Origin: Motacilla alba alba
Taxonomy: Eukaryota; Chordata; Aves; Passeriformes; Motacillidae
Direction of reading: 5' to 3'
Length of the DNA: 64,000 bases
Assembly (NCBI RefSeq): GCF_015832195.1
Contig: NC_052019.1
Coordinates: 6,174,872-6,238,871 of the forward strand
In this document: positions 11,592 to 22,776 of the stretch, piece after piece
Position numbering within the stretch: the first letter of the stretch is position 1
Layout of the letters: every line of letters starts with the position of its first letter
The notes under the pieces: model-generated
The model's input: the letters and a program-made list of their open reading frames with translations, nothing else
Database searches by the model: none
Told to the model about the DNA's origin: nothing
Program-made: the position numbers and the translations under genes

Positions 11592-13489
11592 GTAAGGAGC
11601 AGTGTGTGTTTTGTGGTTTTCCTCGGCCCTTGGTTTAGTGCTGTTCCCTTGGCACATTTCTCAGTTGCTGAAGGAGAGGAAAGGCAGAGCAACTGGAGTG
11701 AGTTCTCCCTACATATGGTCAAATAATAAACAGAGTGTCAGCTGAATGTGTTGGTGTGAATGGATCCCATCCAAGGGTCCTGCAAAATGCAGCCTGTGGT
11801 TGGCCCTAGGGCCCCCTGCCATTTACCCCAGCATGGTTCTCCCTTGTATTTGTTTTTCTGGGCAGCGACTTTTCTTTTGCATGTGCAGCTATTACAGCTT
11901 TCATAGACTCCCTATAAAAAACATATTGACTTTTACAGCAGTATTTCCAAAAGTCTTCAGTGCCAACATAACATTGCTCCCTCTGAGGGCAAATGGGAGG
12001 TCTGACTTCACTTCAGGAGAATTAGCACTAAGCCAAGATGAGTATTTTTTAAGATCACCCTCTCTTTCAGACACCTGCCTGAGCTTCTCCAAGCCATGGA
12101 CTGTTCAGGCATAAGATTTTGTAGCTGTTGCAGAGCTTTGGGGAACTGCTAAAATCTCACTCAGAATAGGCTCTGAATCACTGCAAAACTTGCAGGCCCA
12201 GTTTGGTCCAAGCACTCCTTGAAGGACAATAAGTTGTCAGGCTGATGCCAAACAGCTTTTGGCCATTACTGACAGGAGTGTGATGTGAGTTTGTGAGCTC
12301 AGTGGATGAAGCACAGCATTTCATTTTGCTCTTGCAGTGCATCCCTCTCTTTAATTTTATAATGCAGAGATGGCTTTGTACCACCTTTGTGGCCAGGGAG
12401 AACCTCACAGTAGTGGTAGGGGTGGAACCTGACAGGCTTTTGCTGTGTAGATCCCCACCGCTTAAGCTGAGGCCAGTTTTCTTCAGCAGCTAGCAAACAG
12501 GTTTGTGGTGTGCTATGGTGTAGTCCAGGCCACACTTGAATTATTTATCTCAGGCTGAGCTTGCTTGGGGAGAGAAAGGTAACCTCCACTCATTCTGGAG
12601 AGGGATGACATTTCAGAGCTGGAGGAAGGGTGTCTTAGATAAACTACAGGTCAGGAGTACTGCAGGAGGGGTTCAGCAGCTAGTACAAAGCTACCATCTC
12701 TCCACTTTTCATTGCCATTGTGCTCCTGGTAGAGCTTCTGGATGATGGATCAGTACAAGAATACAACAATAATATTATGAAGAAAAGACGTAGGCTCTAC
12801 TAAAATTATTAGGCATTGACAATCTCATGTCAGATTGTGTCTTACTCTGTGCTGCCCTGGCCCAGTCTGTTGTGCTGCAGAGTGTTCCTGAACTTCTGCT
12901 TTTTCTTCTTTTGATCCCTCTTGTCTCCTTTCCTCTCCCCAAGAAGAGAAATGCCTTGGGCCAGCCACGTACCCACCTAAGCCCTTTCCATCCAGCACTG
13001 TTCACCAGTAAATTGCTGGTGTGAGCTGTCTCTGGAGGATGATGGATGAAGAAGGAGTTGGTGTTGTCACAGTCCTGGGCCCTTGGAGAAGTGTGAGAGG
13101 AGAAGCATGGTGGAAAACAAAGCTCCACTTTACTTTCCATCTACCGTCATAGAGTGGTGTCTCTGGAGAGCGCAGGGAACTGATGTGGGGAAGGATAGAG
13201 ACCTCCATCCATGTCTTCCCACAACTGACTGAGCTCTTAACCAGAAGACTTGGAAGTATTTCGATCCATAGTCCTATTGTGACACTTTTTGTAACTGTCA
13301 TGAAAGCTGGAAGGGATAGTGACTGTCACTATGTGGGGGTAATGGTGGCGCACCACAGCAGACAACATTTTTCAGATAATCACCTCACTTTATGTGAGCA
13401 ATGCGTGACAGGAGCCTCAGGGACTGATCCGTGCTTCTCAAGGTGTCCCACAGGGAGAGGACACCACTGAATTCCTTTGCAGGTCTTCG

Positions 13490-13765
13490 TGCTGACAGGC
13501 TTCCATTGCATTTAATTTTCATTAGCTTTGAATAAATCTTCATGGTAAACAGCAGTTCAGCCAGGAACCTGTACACAACACTGTCTTTTTGTCCCCATCC
13601 ACTTGTGTTTTCCCTTGCTCTTGAGTGGGACATAATTTATACTGTACAAATGTGTGGTTCATGTTTATGAAGCAAATGCCAAGTGATGTGGAGGAGAACA
13701 AGCATGTGAATAACACAGAGGCACTTTGTAATTGCCTTTGCTGGCACTCCAACAAGTAAAACTTC
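13490..13765. promoter_or_regulatory. Candidate intronic conserved non-coding element
   Basis: The stretch carries closely spaced homeodomain-like and AT-rich words, such as GCATTTAATTTTCATTAGC near 13509, GACATAATTTATACTG near 13629 and CTTTGTAATTGCCTTTG near 13725, on a background with no repeat signature. The regulatory role is inferred by eye only. Confidence 0.22.
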
Positions 13766-15169
13766 TGTAAATGGAACAGATTTGGGGACAGACATTTAGC
13801 ATCAACTCAAAAGAGACCTTTTCTGCCTCTCTCACAGTGCTGCTTCTCCTCTTTCTCCTTTGTGCTTGCTGGGTCTCTTTTTCTCTCTAATGTGTGTGTC
13901 TCTCTCTTTCTCCTTTTTTTTGTTAACTGGCTTTTCTAAACTTGTCCAATTCAGGCTTTTGTCAAGGAAACATTCAGGACTGTGTAAATGGGATCTGGTT
14001 TCAGCATATTGCACGCAGCCTGGAGTAGCTTTTGAGACCACATAATCACTTAACCTTTTTTAAACAGAAAGAGAATGAAAGAAAGGCTGAAAGATCCAAA
14101 AAAGTGTAGCTGTACCTGTAGTTTAGTATGTATTTGGGCAACCATGTGTGAGGAGTGAATGCAGAACTCCAGACAGACTCATGGGAGTCACAGTGGGAAG
14201 AAAACCAGAAATGTTAAAGACCTGCTCTTTTTGGGTGGAAAGAGTTTCTGTCTTAAAATGCCCTTACTGAGCAGGGGTGCCAGCAAGTCCTTCTGAGAGT
14301 TCAGTCACTAATTTGACTTTTCAATCTGCTGGGGGAGTGTGACTGTCCTGGCTCCAACTTGCTCTTTGGTATGTTAGTCCCAGCTCAGGAATCCTGTCCG
14401 GGAGGATCTCCCCTCTACTTAGACCTGGTCTCAGAGTAAATTACTGCCATCTTACAGAGTAACTGTTCAGACCATTGCATGGCTGATTCCTGACCTCTCC
14501 ATGAGCCTTGCAGACATTTTCTCAATTTCCACAGTGACAGCCCTTATCAGCATGTCTCCCTCGGCTCAGACTAAAATTTGGGATGTCGTTGCCCACAGTG
14601 TGCAGGTCTGACAGGGCTCATTGTCAGGGAGGGGGATTGTGTCTGCTGTGAGGGGGCCTCCTGCAGCAGACCCCAAAGACCCCAGCAATTCAGGCCCCAG
14701 GACCTGTGGAGGGGTTAGTATGTCACACTTGCTGCTCAGCTGTCACAGCAAAGACTTCCAGTGCCGGAGTTACTCCGGTTCATTGGATTACACATGAAAG
14801 CCTCTGCATGGAGAGCAAAGCATTTCTGAGCAGGAGTTTGAAATAACATGAAATGGCTGGGACCCAAAATGACAGCCAGGGGGGGCAAGGGAAGGCTGTG
14901 GAGACAGATGGTTCCCCCTATGGAAAAGCACTCTGCAGAGAGGGGTATGCCGAAGGGTGTCCTCTTCCAGAGGGAGGGATGTTGGCCAAGGCTGCAGGGG
15001 GGTGAGGGCTAAGGGGTATGCTCACAGACCTCAGAGGGCAATGGCTACCATTCCCCAGTGCTTGGAGACAGGAAGCTGCAGACCAGCCTCTTCCATTCAG
15101 GAAAGCTCCACTATAATGCACATCCCAGAGCTTCTGGCCCTCAGCCCTGGGCAGCAGGGCTGGCTGTCA

Positions 15170-15346
15170 AGTACGAAGTTCCACTAGGCCATCCTGTAGC
15201 TGGCCAGGGAATCCCTAGAAGTGCTTAAAAAGCATGTAGATGTGCTACTTAAGGACATGGTTTAGTGATGGAGCTGGCAGTGTTATATTAATGGTTGAAC
15301 TCAATAATCTTAGAGGTCTTTTCCGACTTTAACAGTTCTATGATGG
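15170..15346 (+). mobile_element. CR1 LINE 3' end fragment, sense orientation
   Basis: The last ~170 bases of a CR1 element are recognisable from 'agggaatccctagaagtg' and 'catgtagatgtg' through 'atggttgaactcaataat', 'agaggtcttttccgac' and the terminal 'acagttctatgatg'. It is strongly 5'-truncated and diverged. Confidence 0.85.
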
Positions 15347-16283
15347 GCTTAGTTAGAAGTGCCCCTGCACTGGTATAGTTAAAGTAACTGTGAGAAATTT
15401 TTTATTTCTTTTAAATTTCAGATTTTGCCAGGTGAGGGTCTTGCATTTCTCTAAGTTTTTTATCTCTGCACTCTTAGAAATACTGGTGATTTCTTTGCTA
15501 AGACAAGATGACTGGCTTAACCCACGCTTCTATCCACCAGCAGCTATTGCTTCAGATTCTCTAGTTTTCGGATGGACTGGCATGGGGTATCCTCTAATAA
15601 CAAGCTCATAAAGTTTTATTGAGTCTTTCCATTTCTTTGTACACTTCTCTGGACCATTCAACATCAATGTTTTGCAAATTGGAGCTGAATGAATTGCATA
15701 CATTTAAGTGCAGACCAATGTACAAAAGTCTGTCACACTTCTAAGACTTTCCTATGCATGTAAAAGATGCTGACTCTTCTTAAGTCCCTATAAAGCCACT
15801 GAGAGCTAAGAGGCAAAACATCTTCAGGAAATGAAGCTTCATATGACAAGCAAAAAATTGAGAAAATGGTCAGCGTGACAGGAATCTGAGTTTTTTCCTT
15901 TGGTCTTGGCCAAGGAGTTTGTGGAATATGGTAACAATTACAGTGTGATTATGGGGCCGCATTTTGCCTTCAGCTGCAATAGCATGATTTTGGTATTATT
16001 TTGTGAGATGGTCTGGTGCAATTGCCTTACAGACTCAGAAATTCTGGGACTGTGCTATGCAGAAGGTTAATGCAGTGGCCAGAGCAGTCCAGTTGACATT
16101 CAAATGCATTGGGTGGGTCGTGAGTCCCTTCTAGGGAAAGCAGTTTGAGCTGAAATGAGGGAGAGCATACACTGGTATGTATGGGGCTGCCTCTCAAGCA
16201 AATCTTGCCGTAAACCTTAACAACAGTTTCCTTCTCTGCTCATGTCCTGTGCTCACCACAGTCCATTCTGATGCCTTTTGCAG

Positions 16284-16568
16284 CCCGGCCCAGGTTCACT
16301 CAGCCTGCCAAGATGAGACGGAGAGTGATCGCCCGCCCCGTCGGCAGCTCCATCCGCCTCAAGTGCGTGGCCAGCGGCAACCCCAGGCCTGACATCACGT
16401 GGCTGAAGGACAACAAGCCCCTCACTCCCCAGGAAATTGGGGAGAACAAGAAGAAGAAGTGGACATTGAACCTGAAGAACCTGAAGCCAGAGGACAGCGG
16501 GAAGTACACCTGCCGGGTGTTTAACAAAGTTGGAGAAATCAATGCGACGTACAAAGTTGAAGTGATCC
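16284..16568 (+). CDS. FGFRL1: FGFRL1 coding exon: Ig-like domain 2
   Basis: This 285-base exon encodes the second Ig-like domain (about 95 residues), which with Ig3 forms the FGF- and heparin-binding part of the receptor outside the cell. It starts [20 protein letters not shown]; the basic MRRRV cluster is in the region used for heparin binding in this family. The domain cysteines are in LKCVASG and KYTCRVF, the core tryptophan in DITWLKD, and the DSGKYTC motif is the classic Ig F-strand. One N-glycosylation sequon, NAT, lies near the end. The acceptor is TTTTGCAG at 16276-16283, and the donor is GTAAGT from 16569. Both junctions are phase 1: the final C joins AG of the next exon to give Gln. 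No frameshift or stop is seen. The wider open frame around it only reflects open intron flanks. Confidence 0.98.
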
Positions 16569-18955
16569 GTAAGTGCGGCTACGGGAGAGAGAGCAGAGAG
16601 GGGCCTTTGAGAAGGGAGCTGGCTCAGTCAAGACAGTGTGGGGTGGCAAGGGTGCAGTGTTGATGGCTGGGCATGGAAATGGGGAAGTGCTAAAAACATT
16701 AGAAAAAACACTGCTGAAACTCTAGAAGGAACCTGAAACCTGGACAAGACAGAGTAGCAAGAAGACAATTGAGGAGCTGAAATGAGGAAAGGTGCTTGGG
16801 AAATAATCATCTCCACAAGCACCTGCATGGTGAAAGTCATGCCCAGTTCAGTCTTCCACAAGAGAATCAATTCAAGGATAGACAGAGAACTAACAGAGAA
16901 AGTACTTTCAGGTACCATAGGGGAGGGGGGGAGATATATACGATAGCCCAGATTAGTACGTCAGAATGGGTGAAAACAGTCAATTTTAAATTTAATTGAG
17001 AAGTTCCCAATGGAAACTTGAAAAACAAGAAATCTTGTGATTAGAGTGCCAGACAAGGCTTTAGGGCCAGATTCTAAAAAACATTTGGCCATCTGAAGGT
17101 CCCGGCAGGTACAAATGAATTACTAAAAAAAAACCCCAAACCTTAAAAACACCCACTAGGATCCTGTCTGTATCTTTAGATGCCTACATGGCTTTAAAGA
17201 TTCAGTCCTCAGAAGATGAGCCGTGGGGGGTTACCCTGCATTGTGGTGAGGTAAATTGCTCTTCTTACTATCTAGCTATTCTGAGTCTTGCTCTCTAATC
17301 TTCTGTTTCTCCCATTATTGCTGAGGATAATTATACTCAAATCCTTCCTAAGTTTACCAGAGAAGAGCTCTTATTCTTAAATCATTGTGCTTTGCCTATG
17401 ACATCATCATAAGTTGTCATGGAAATGATTACAGAGTAGCCAACTTAAGAAAGAGAAGATGAGCTGAGTGGAGGGAAGATTGAATAGCCTTCATTAATGA
17501 GGAGCAGGGGCATGGAAGGCTGTTTCCAGCCACTTGGAAAGCATGTTGTTTGTCTGTGCATACATTTTGGCCTGAGTAAGTTTATCCCAGTGTGAAAGAT
17601 TGTTCTTAAAGGTAAAGATCTGTTCTCTGATAAGTCCTTTCCCTAGAATCACAGGAATTAAAAGCACATGTGGGAAGTTCTGTTGGGCTCTGAAGGCACA
17701 AACCTGCTGGACATCTGGGATTGATAAAGATGCAGCTGTGTGGAGACAGTAAAAACATGTGTTTACAGTAAAACCAGGAGCAGAGGCAGGGAAATGAATC
17801 AAGCCCCATCCTAATGGCAGCTGTGGCATTTTCACTTCATCAAAACCAGACAGCACCAGGAACAAACCCCTTTCTGTGTCCCTGTTTATCTTGGTTTTTA
17901 TCAACTTAAAGATGTATGTAACCTTTGTTTTCATTAGCTTTTGCTGGCTAGGAGTGAAAACAGTAACCAAAGCTGGAACCAGAGTCAAGGAGATAAGGGC
18001 ATTAAGCAGTTTTCAGACATCTTTCTATTTTTAACATCATTCTGTGGAGCATTACAGGTTTTATTCAATTTCCTCCTTTTTTTTTCCCCTCCCCTGAGCC
18101 TCCACTCCTAAGTCCTGCTTATCTGAGTCTCAGTCTCCCCGGCTGTGATTGTTGCTCACAGTCCAAAGGCAAAGCCTACAGAGACTACTGTGGTATTTTT
18201 GTTTCCTAAGCACATCTTTAGAGCCCTCAATATTGAAAGTATCCTGAGTTTTTGAAAGAGGGTCCATTGTTCCTTCCTTTCACTCCAAAGCCAGTGCTGG
18301 TGGGAGCTGTTTTGTTACATGCTCAATCCAACAGTGTTTGCCATCAAAAGGAGTTGATGATTGCCAGCAGTTACCACCCACTGTGATACCATAATTTCTC
18401 CTGTGCCTAAGATAGAGGTTTGCATTACCTCCTTGTCTGGAAACTGTGACTGATTTATCTGATCCTAACACTAAAAAAGATCCAAACATTCCTCAGAATG
18501 AGGCGTACATTTTTCCTTTCACTTTATGTGGTGTTGACACAACCTTAGACTTATGATCATGCTGGAAAGGATGGTCTTGTGAACCTCTTCCAAAACATGA
18601 GGGCTCAGAGGAAAACCATCCTTTTCTCCAGGTCTGATGCAGGTAGAAAAGCAACTTCCTTGTTATAAACAGGAAGATTCAGGTTGGGCAGGAGAACAGA
18701 CTTGTTAAAGCCTCAGACAATGGTCGAGTTGTTTGGAGAGACTGGAGAGCATCTACCATTGGAGGCTTTGGCAAGAGGCTGGCAAAATGCGTATCAGGAG
18801 AAGTTTGCAGAAATCTCAGCCTGCCTTGGGCCAGGGAGTTGGACTAGACTATGATTTTGCATCCCTCCTACACCTTTTCCCTATGTTTCTGGAACTGCAA
18901 GTTACTGAGGTTGGCAAACACCTTTGCCCATGGAGCTCCCTGTGTTTCTGTGCAG
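16569..18955 (+). other. FGFRL1: FGFRL1 intron between Ig2 and Ig3 exons
   Basis: This is a phase-1 GT-AG intron of about 2.4 kb with no repeat or exon I can recognise. It contains the longest antisense open frame in the neighbourhood (17494-17988, 164 codons), which shows no domain and no splice or codon signal and is not called. The reading frame of the Ig3 exon stays open leftward into the intron to about 18733, by chance. Confidence 0.9.
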
Positions 18956-19309
18956 AGAGGACGAGGTCCAAGCCCATCCTGACAGGGACTCACCCCGTCA
19001 ACACCACGGTGGACTATGGTGGAACCACGTCCTTCCAGTGCAAAGTGCGCAGCGACGTCAAGCCTGTCATCCAGTGGCTGAAGAGGGTGGAGTACGGCAC
19101 GGAGAGCAAGTACAACTCCACCATCGATGTCGGGGGGCAGAAGTTCGTCGTGCTGCCCACGGGGGAGGTCTGGTCTCGCCCAGATGGTTCCTACCTGAAC
19201 AAACTGATGATTACTCGGGCCAAGGAGGAGGATGCGGGGATGTACATTTGCCTCGGGGCAAACACCATGGGCTACAGCTTCCGGAGTGCTTTTCTCACAG
19301 TCCTGCCAG
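18956..19309 (+). CDS. FGFRL1: FGFRL1 coding exon: Ig-like domain 3
   Basis: This 354-base exon encodes the whole third Ig-like domain (about 118 residues) in one exon. FGFR1-4 split it into IIIa and alternative IIIb/IIIc, so the unsplit form is diagnostic of FGFRL1. It begins [20 protein letters not shown]. Domain cysteines are in SFQCKVR and MYICLGA, the core tryptophan in [12 protein letters not shown], and the F-strand motif is DAGMYIC. Sequons NTT and NST are present. The very conserved [13 protein letters not shown] and [17 protein letters not shown] segments are intact. The domain takes part in FGF binding and, in this family, in cell-cell adhesion and fusion activity. The acceptor is TCTGTGCAG at 18947-18955 and the donor is GTGAGT from 19310. 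Both junctions are phase 1; the final G joins AT of the last exon to give Asp. Confidence 0.98.
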
Positions 19310-19536
19310 GTGAGTTGTGATGTTTTCCCCCCTCTGTTATCAGTTGTCTGTGTCATGGTATTTAATAATTCAACTGCTGTTGCCCATTGGCTCCCTGGCC
19401 CTCTGTGATGCTGTGCTGGTTTAGGCTAGCCCAGTTCTGATAAGAATGAATGGGGGACTGAATCAGCCCTGGTTTAAATCAGTCCCTACTGAAATCGTGT
19501 TGATGATGGTTCCTTTTCTCCCTTTGTGGGGAATAA

Positions 19537-19882
19537 CCACAGAATACAGAATGGATCAGGTTAGAAGGGACCCCAGTTAGTCATCTGGTCCAACTCAAGC
19601 AGAGTCAATCCAGAGCATGTGGCACAGGATTGGGTCAGGATGATTCTGGAATATCTCCAGTAAGGGAGACTCCACACCCTCTCTGTGTAATCTGTTCAGT
19701 GCTTGGTCACTGCACAGTAAAGGAGTTCTTCCTCATGTTCATATGAAACTTCCTGGGCATCAGTTTCTGCCCTTTCTTTGTGTCCTATTGCTCAGCATCA
19801 AGGAGCAGAGCCTGGTCCATGCTCTGGCACCTCCCTGCAGATAGTTATAAACATTGTTGAGGCCCGTCTTAGTCATCCAGGT
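19537..19882 (-). mobile_element. CR1 LINE 3' fragment, antisense orientation
   Basis: Read on the + strand it shows the reverse-complement CR1 order: 'ccacagaatacagaatgg', 'agaagggacc', 'catctggtccaactc', 'ggagactccacaccctct', 'taaaggagttcttcctcatg', then 'aacttcctgggcatcagttt'. The copy is about 350 bases, 5'-truncated and diverged, inserted opposite to FGFRL1 transcription. Confidence 0.92.
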
Positions 19883-21257
19883 GACATAAATTGAATTATC
19901 TACTCCTGTATGAAAGAGGAGCAAGCTGGGAAAAGACACTGCAGTTGCAGACACTAAATCACTTCAGTGATAGCTGCAGGATAGGAGAGGGGAACTGAAT
20001 AACATCACAGTTTGCAACCTCATTCCTTAATATTCCTCCTTTCTCTTGCCCTTATTTATATTGCTTTTACTGGTAAAAGGAAACAATGATACAGGCCCAT
20101 AAAAAGAGGGAAGAATAAAAACTGTCTGGGTCACAAAGAAATGAAATGAATGAGTCTGAAAAACAGAATGATTGATTAGTTAAATTTTTATCCAATAGTC
20201 CCCTGGGGCCCCTGTACACAGCTGCTGCCTTCCCTCCCCAGACCTCCGAGCTGGTGGCCACATCCAGCTGAGACTGTATCATTTGTGTTTGAGACACACC
20301 ATCCTTGCCTGGTCATTTGCTCCTTTGTCTGCTGACTATGCAGTTCTACCCTGATAAACATTTTGGATTTAGGACTATACTCTAACTGAAAGGCCTGTAA
20401 ATACCAAGGAAAAAGCAGCATGGGTGGGATATAACTCAAAGCCTCTGGGAGTTTCTGACCTATGAGAGTCTGATCCAGCTCCCACTGAAATCAGGGGGAG
20501 ACTTTCCATGGATTTAAGTGGGACTGTAGTGAGGCCTCATGCCAGAACCAGAGCCTGCAAGGCTGTTGATATTGGCAGTGATGGAAAAGGAGAACCCAGC
20601 TTGCCCTAAGATGCAAAGATGTGGTTGTAAAGTCATGAGTTCAGAAAGACCATTTTGCTTGTAAATCTACCAGATTTGACATTGACAGCTCTGAGGAACG
20701 TGGATGAATATCAAAACACTTTCTTTTCATCCCAGCATAGTATTTCTGCCAACCAGCATGAAGACTTCTGTTTGCTGTGGTCAGCTGATGGGTCAGCTCT
20801 CTGATCTTGTCATGTTTTTAACAGGGGGCTGGACCAGACTCGCCTCCCAGCCTAAATTATCCTGTAATTTCCAGAGTTGGTGAATCAAAATTTCATCTAT
20901 TAAGGTCAAAGTATAGGTCCTCCTAACTTCAAAGAGACCACATGGTATATATTTAACATTTCAAGCTACCCATAGGATTATTTGTCAAGGAGAGAAAAAG
21001 ACATTATTGTCTTAAAGAAGTTTAGCTTGAAAGTTAAGTGATAGAAGTTTGAATATAACATATTGAATGATTAAGATAGCCTGTGGTTTTGGAAGTTTTC
21101 TGGGTGTCTCCCTGCAGGCTGAATTCTGTGCCTGGGTATGTTTCAAGGCTTTGGATATTCCAGCTGGTAGCTATCTAGACAAGGATTTTCACAGCTAGAA
21201 TCCTACCCCAGGACTCCATTTGAGTCTATAAATCAGGAGATCAGGCTGAAAAACTGG

Positions 21258-21281
21258 AGTGGCTATCCAGGGATAGCCACT
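21258..21281. repeat. Perfect 11-bp inverted repeat, 2-base spacer
   Basis: AGTGGCTATCC at 21258-21268 is followed by AG and then its exact reverse complement GGATAGCCACT at 21271-21281. It lies in the last FGFRL1 intron, about 850 bases before the acceptor. Confidence 0.95.
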
Positions 21282-22128
21282 GACTGCCAACTGCAGAGAG
21301 ATATAAGAGGAGGTAGCTGTGAAAGATGATGTCTAAAGCATCTTATCTCCTCCAGTAGCTGAATAAACTGCCCTTGAAAAGCCAGCAGCAGCTCCAAAGA
21401 GACTGGTGGAGGTGGAGCCCATTTGGGGTAGGAAGCTGAGGATACACTTCAGTGTTGAATGAACTTTCAGTTCTCCGTGGCTTGGGAATCAAGGAGGGGC
21501 ACCAGCTCACCTACATTTTCCCCATCCTTCAGCCTTCCTCTCAATCACACAAGAAAGTCAAGCCAACACCTCCAAAACCCCTAATTCATTCTCCCTGCCA
21601 TGGTGGAGCACTGCTGGGTAGCTCCTGGATTGCTAGGCAGGATTTCTAGAGGGTGTCTGAAGCCCTTGCAGGCAGAGCTACACCTGGCAGAGGTGGGTGG
21701 GCAGCGTGCAACCTGATTGTGCCTCCTGGGCTGGTGACAATGAGGTTTTACTGACATGTCCTGTGTTGTGTCCTTCAGTCTGGGCAGCAAAGCCCATTCC
21801 GTCACAGAGTGAGAGCGTTAGGAAACTCTCTCAGGCTGGCTCTAGTATGCATCCATTAAAGCTTGGATAAGAGAGTTATAAAATCCCCCAAAGACTCCCC
21901 TCCTGACCCCTAAACCAGAGAAAATGAGTTGCTTGTCCTTCCAGGAGCACTGAAAAGCAAAGCAGTTACCAAACATCATGTGCTGGCTCGATTTCTCCCT
22001 TGTTACTTGGTCTGGCAGAGTTGCCAGACAGTCTGTACAACAGCCAGCCCAAGTGTGACATCTGTTTTGAATCCACTTTGCCTGCATTTAATTAACTCTT
22101 TCTGTCTCTCCCGTGCCACCACGCCCAG

Positions 22129-22538
22129 ATCCCAAGCCTCCCAGCGCACCTGTGCCCCCCTCCTCGGCCAGCAGCCTGCCCTGGCCCGTCATCATCGGCA
22201 TCCCGGCCGGGGCCGTCTTCATCTTCGGGACCATCCTGCTGTGGCTGTGCCAGTCCAGGAAGAAGCCCTGCTCCCCTCCGGCCGCCGCCCCCGCGCACCG
22301 CCCGCAGCCCCGCGACCGCATCTGCGTCCCCCAGGTCCCCGACAAAGACTGCATCTCCTCCATCAACTACGAGGAATACGTGGCCCAGCAGCAGCATTTA
22401 CTGTCCCAGGGGCCCGGCCTGGCCCCTGCCATGGCTTCCAAAATGTACCCAAAGATTTACACGGACATCCACACCCACACCCACTCGCACGTGGAAGGCA
22501 AAGTGCACCAGCACCAGCACATTCAGTACCAGTGCTGA
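22129..22538 (+). CDS. FGFRL1: FGFRL1 terminal coding exon: membrane segment and cytoplasmic tail
   Basis: The exon holds 410 coding bases ending in TGA at 22536-22538 and encodes about 135 residues. A Pro/Ser-rich stalk (DPKPPSAPVPPSSASS) leads to one membrane helix, roughly PVIIGIPAGAVFIFGTILLW, then the stop-transfer CQSRKKPC. The tail has no kinase domain, as expected for FGFRL1, which makes it a kinase-less receptor, often described as a decoy or modulator of FGF signalling. The tail ends with a tandem tyrosine motif MYPKIYTDI, a His-rich run HTHTHSH and VEGKVHQHQHIQYQC. These are the segments tied to endosomal sorting and partner binding in family members. The middle of the tail (around VPDKDCISSINYEEYV) is less conserved. 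The exon is strongly CpG- and GC-rich compared with its surroundings. The acceptor is CACGCCCAG at 22120-22128. Confidence 0.97.
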
Positions 22539-22650
22539 GGGCTGGCCCCGTGTACAGTGGCTCCTTTGGGCTTTTCCTCGTGGTACCTCAGCAGAGACTG
22601 CTCCAAGTCAGCTCAGCACTGCCAGCAACAGGCAAAGCAGACGGAAAAGG

Positions 22651-22776
22651 TTATATATGTAATTTTAAATATATATATATATATACATATATATATAATT
22701 GTATATGCGTGTGTGTATGTGTGTATATATATATGTGTATATATCTATATCTATCTATATAAATATATATATAATA
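22651..22776. repeat. AT/GT/ATCT compound microsatellite in the 3' UTR
   Basis: About 125 bases are built of (TA)n, (TG)n and TATC-type units with interruptions. They start about 110 bases after the stop codon. Several (AT)n blocks can pair with one another in the RNA. Length variation between individuals is likely for such arrays. Confidence 0.95.

Larger units (their letters stand above)
11592..16283 (+). other. FGFRL1: FGFRL1 intron between linker and Ig2 exons
   Basis: This phase-1 GT-AG intron is about 4.7 kb. It holds one CR1 3' end (15170-15346) and otherwise no exon I can support. A candidate conserved island lies at about 13490-13760. The tract at 13855-13925 is T/C-rich. The open frames seen here lack domains. 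Confidence 0.85.
19310..22128 (+). other. FGFRL1: Last FGFRL1 intron
   Basis: This phase-1 GT-AG intron of about 2.8 kb carries one antisense CR1 fragment (19537-19882) and a perfect 11-bp inverted repeat at 21258-21281. Nothing else is recognised. It ends with a C/T-rich tract and CGCCCAG before the terminal exon. Confidence 0.92.

Noticed and set aside
17494..17988. Antisense 164-codon open frame in the Ig2-Ig3 intron
   Set aside because: It has no recognisable domain, no exon-like composition and no supporting context; a chance frame is more likely.
18733..18955. In-frame extension of the Ig3 exon to an upstream ATG
   Set aside because: A clear TTTCTGTGCAG acceptor ends at 18955 and the split codon with the Ig2 exon rebuilds the family residue, so the upstream part is intron.
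22092..22397. Antisense open frames over the terminal exon
   Set aside because: They are shadows of GC-rich FGFRL1 coding sequence, with the stop-poor pattern expected opposite such DNA.
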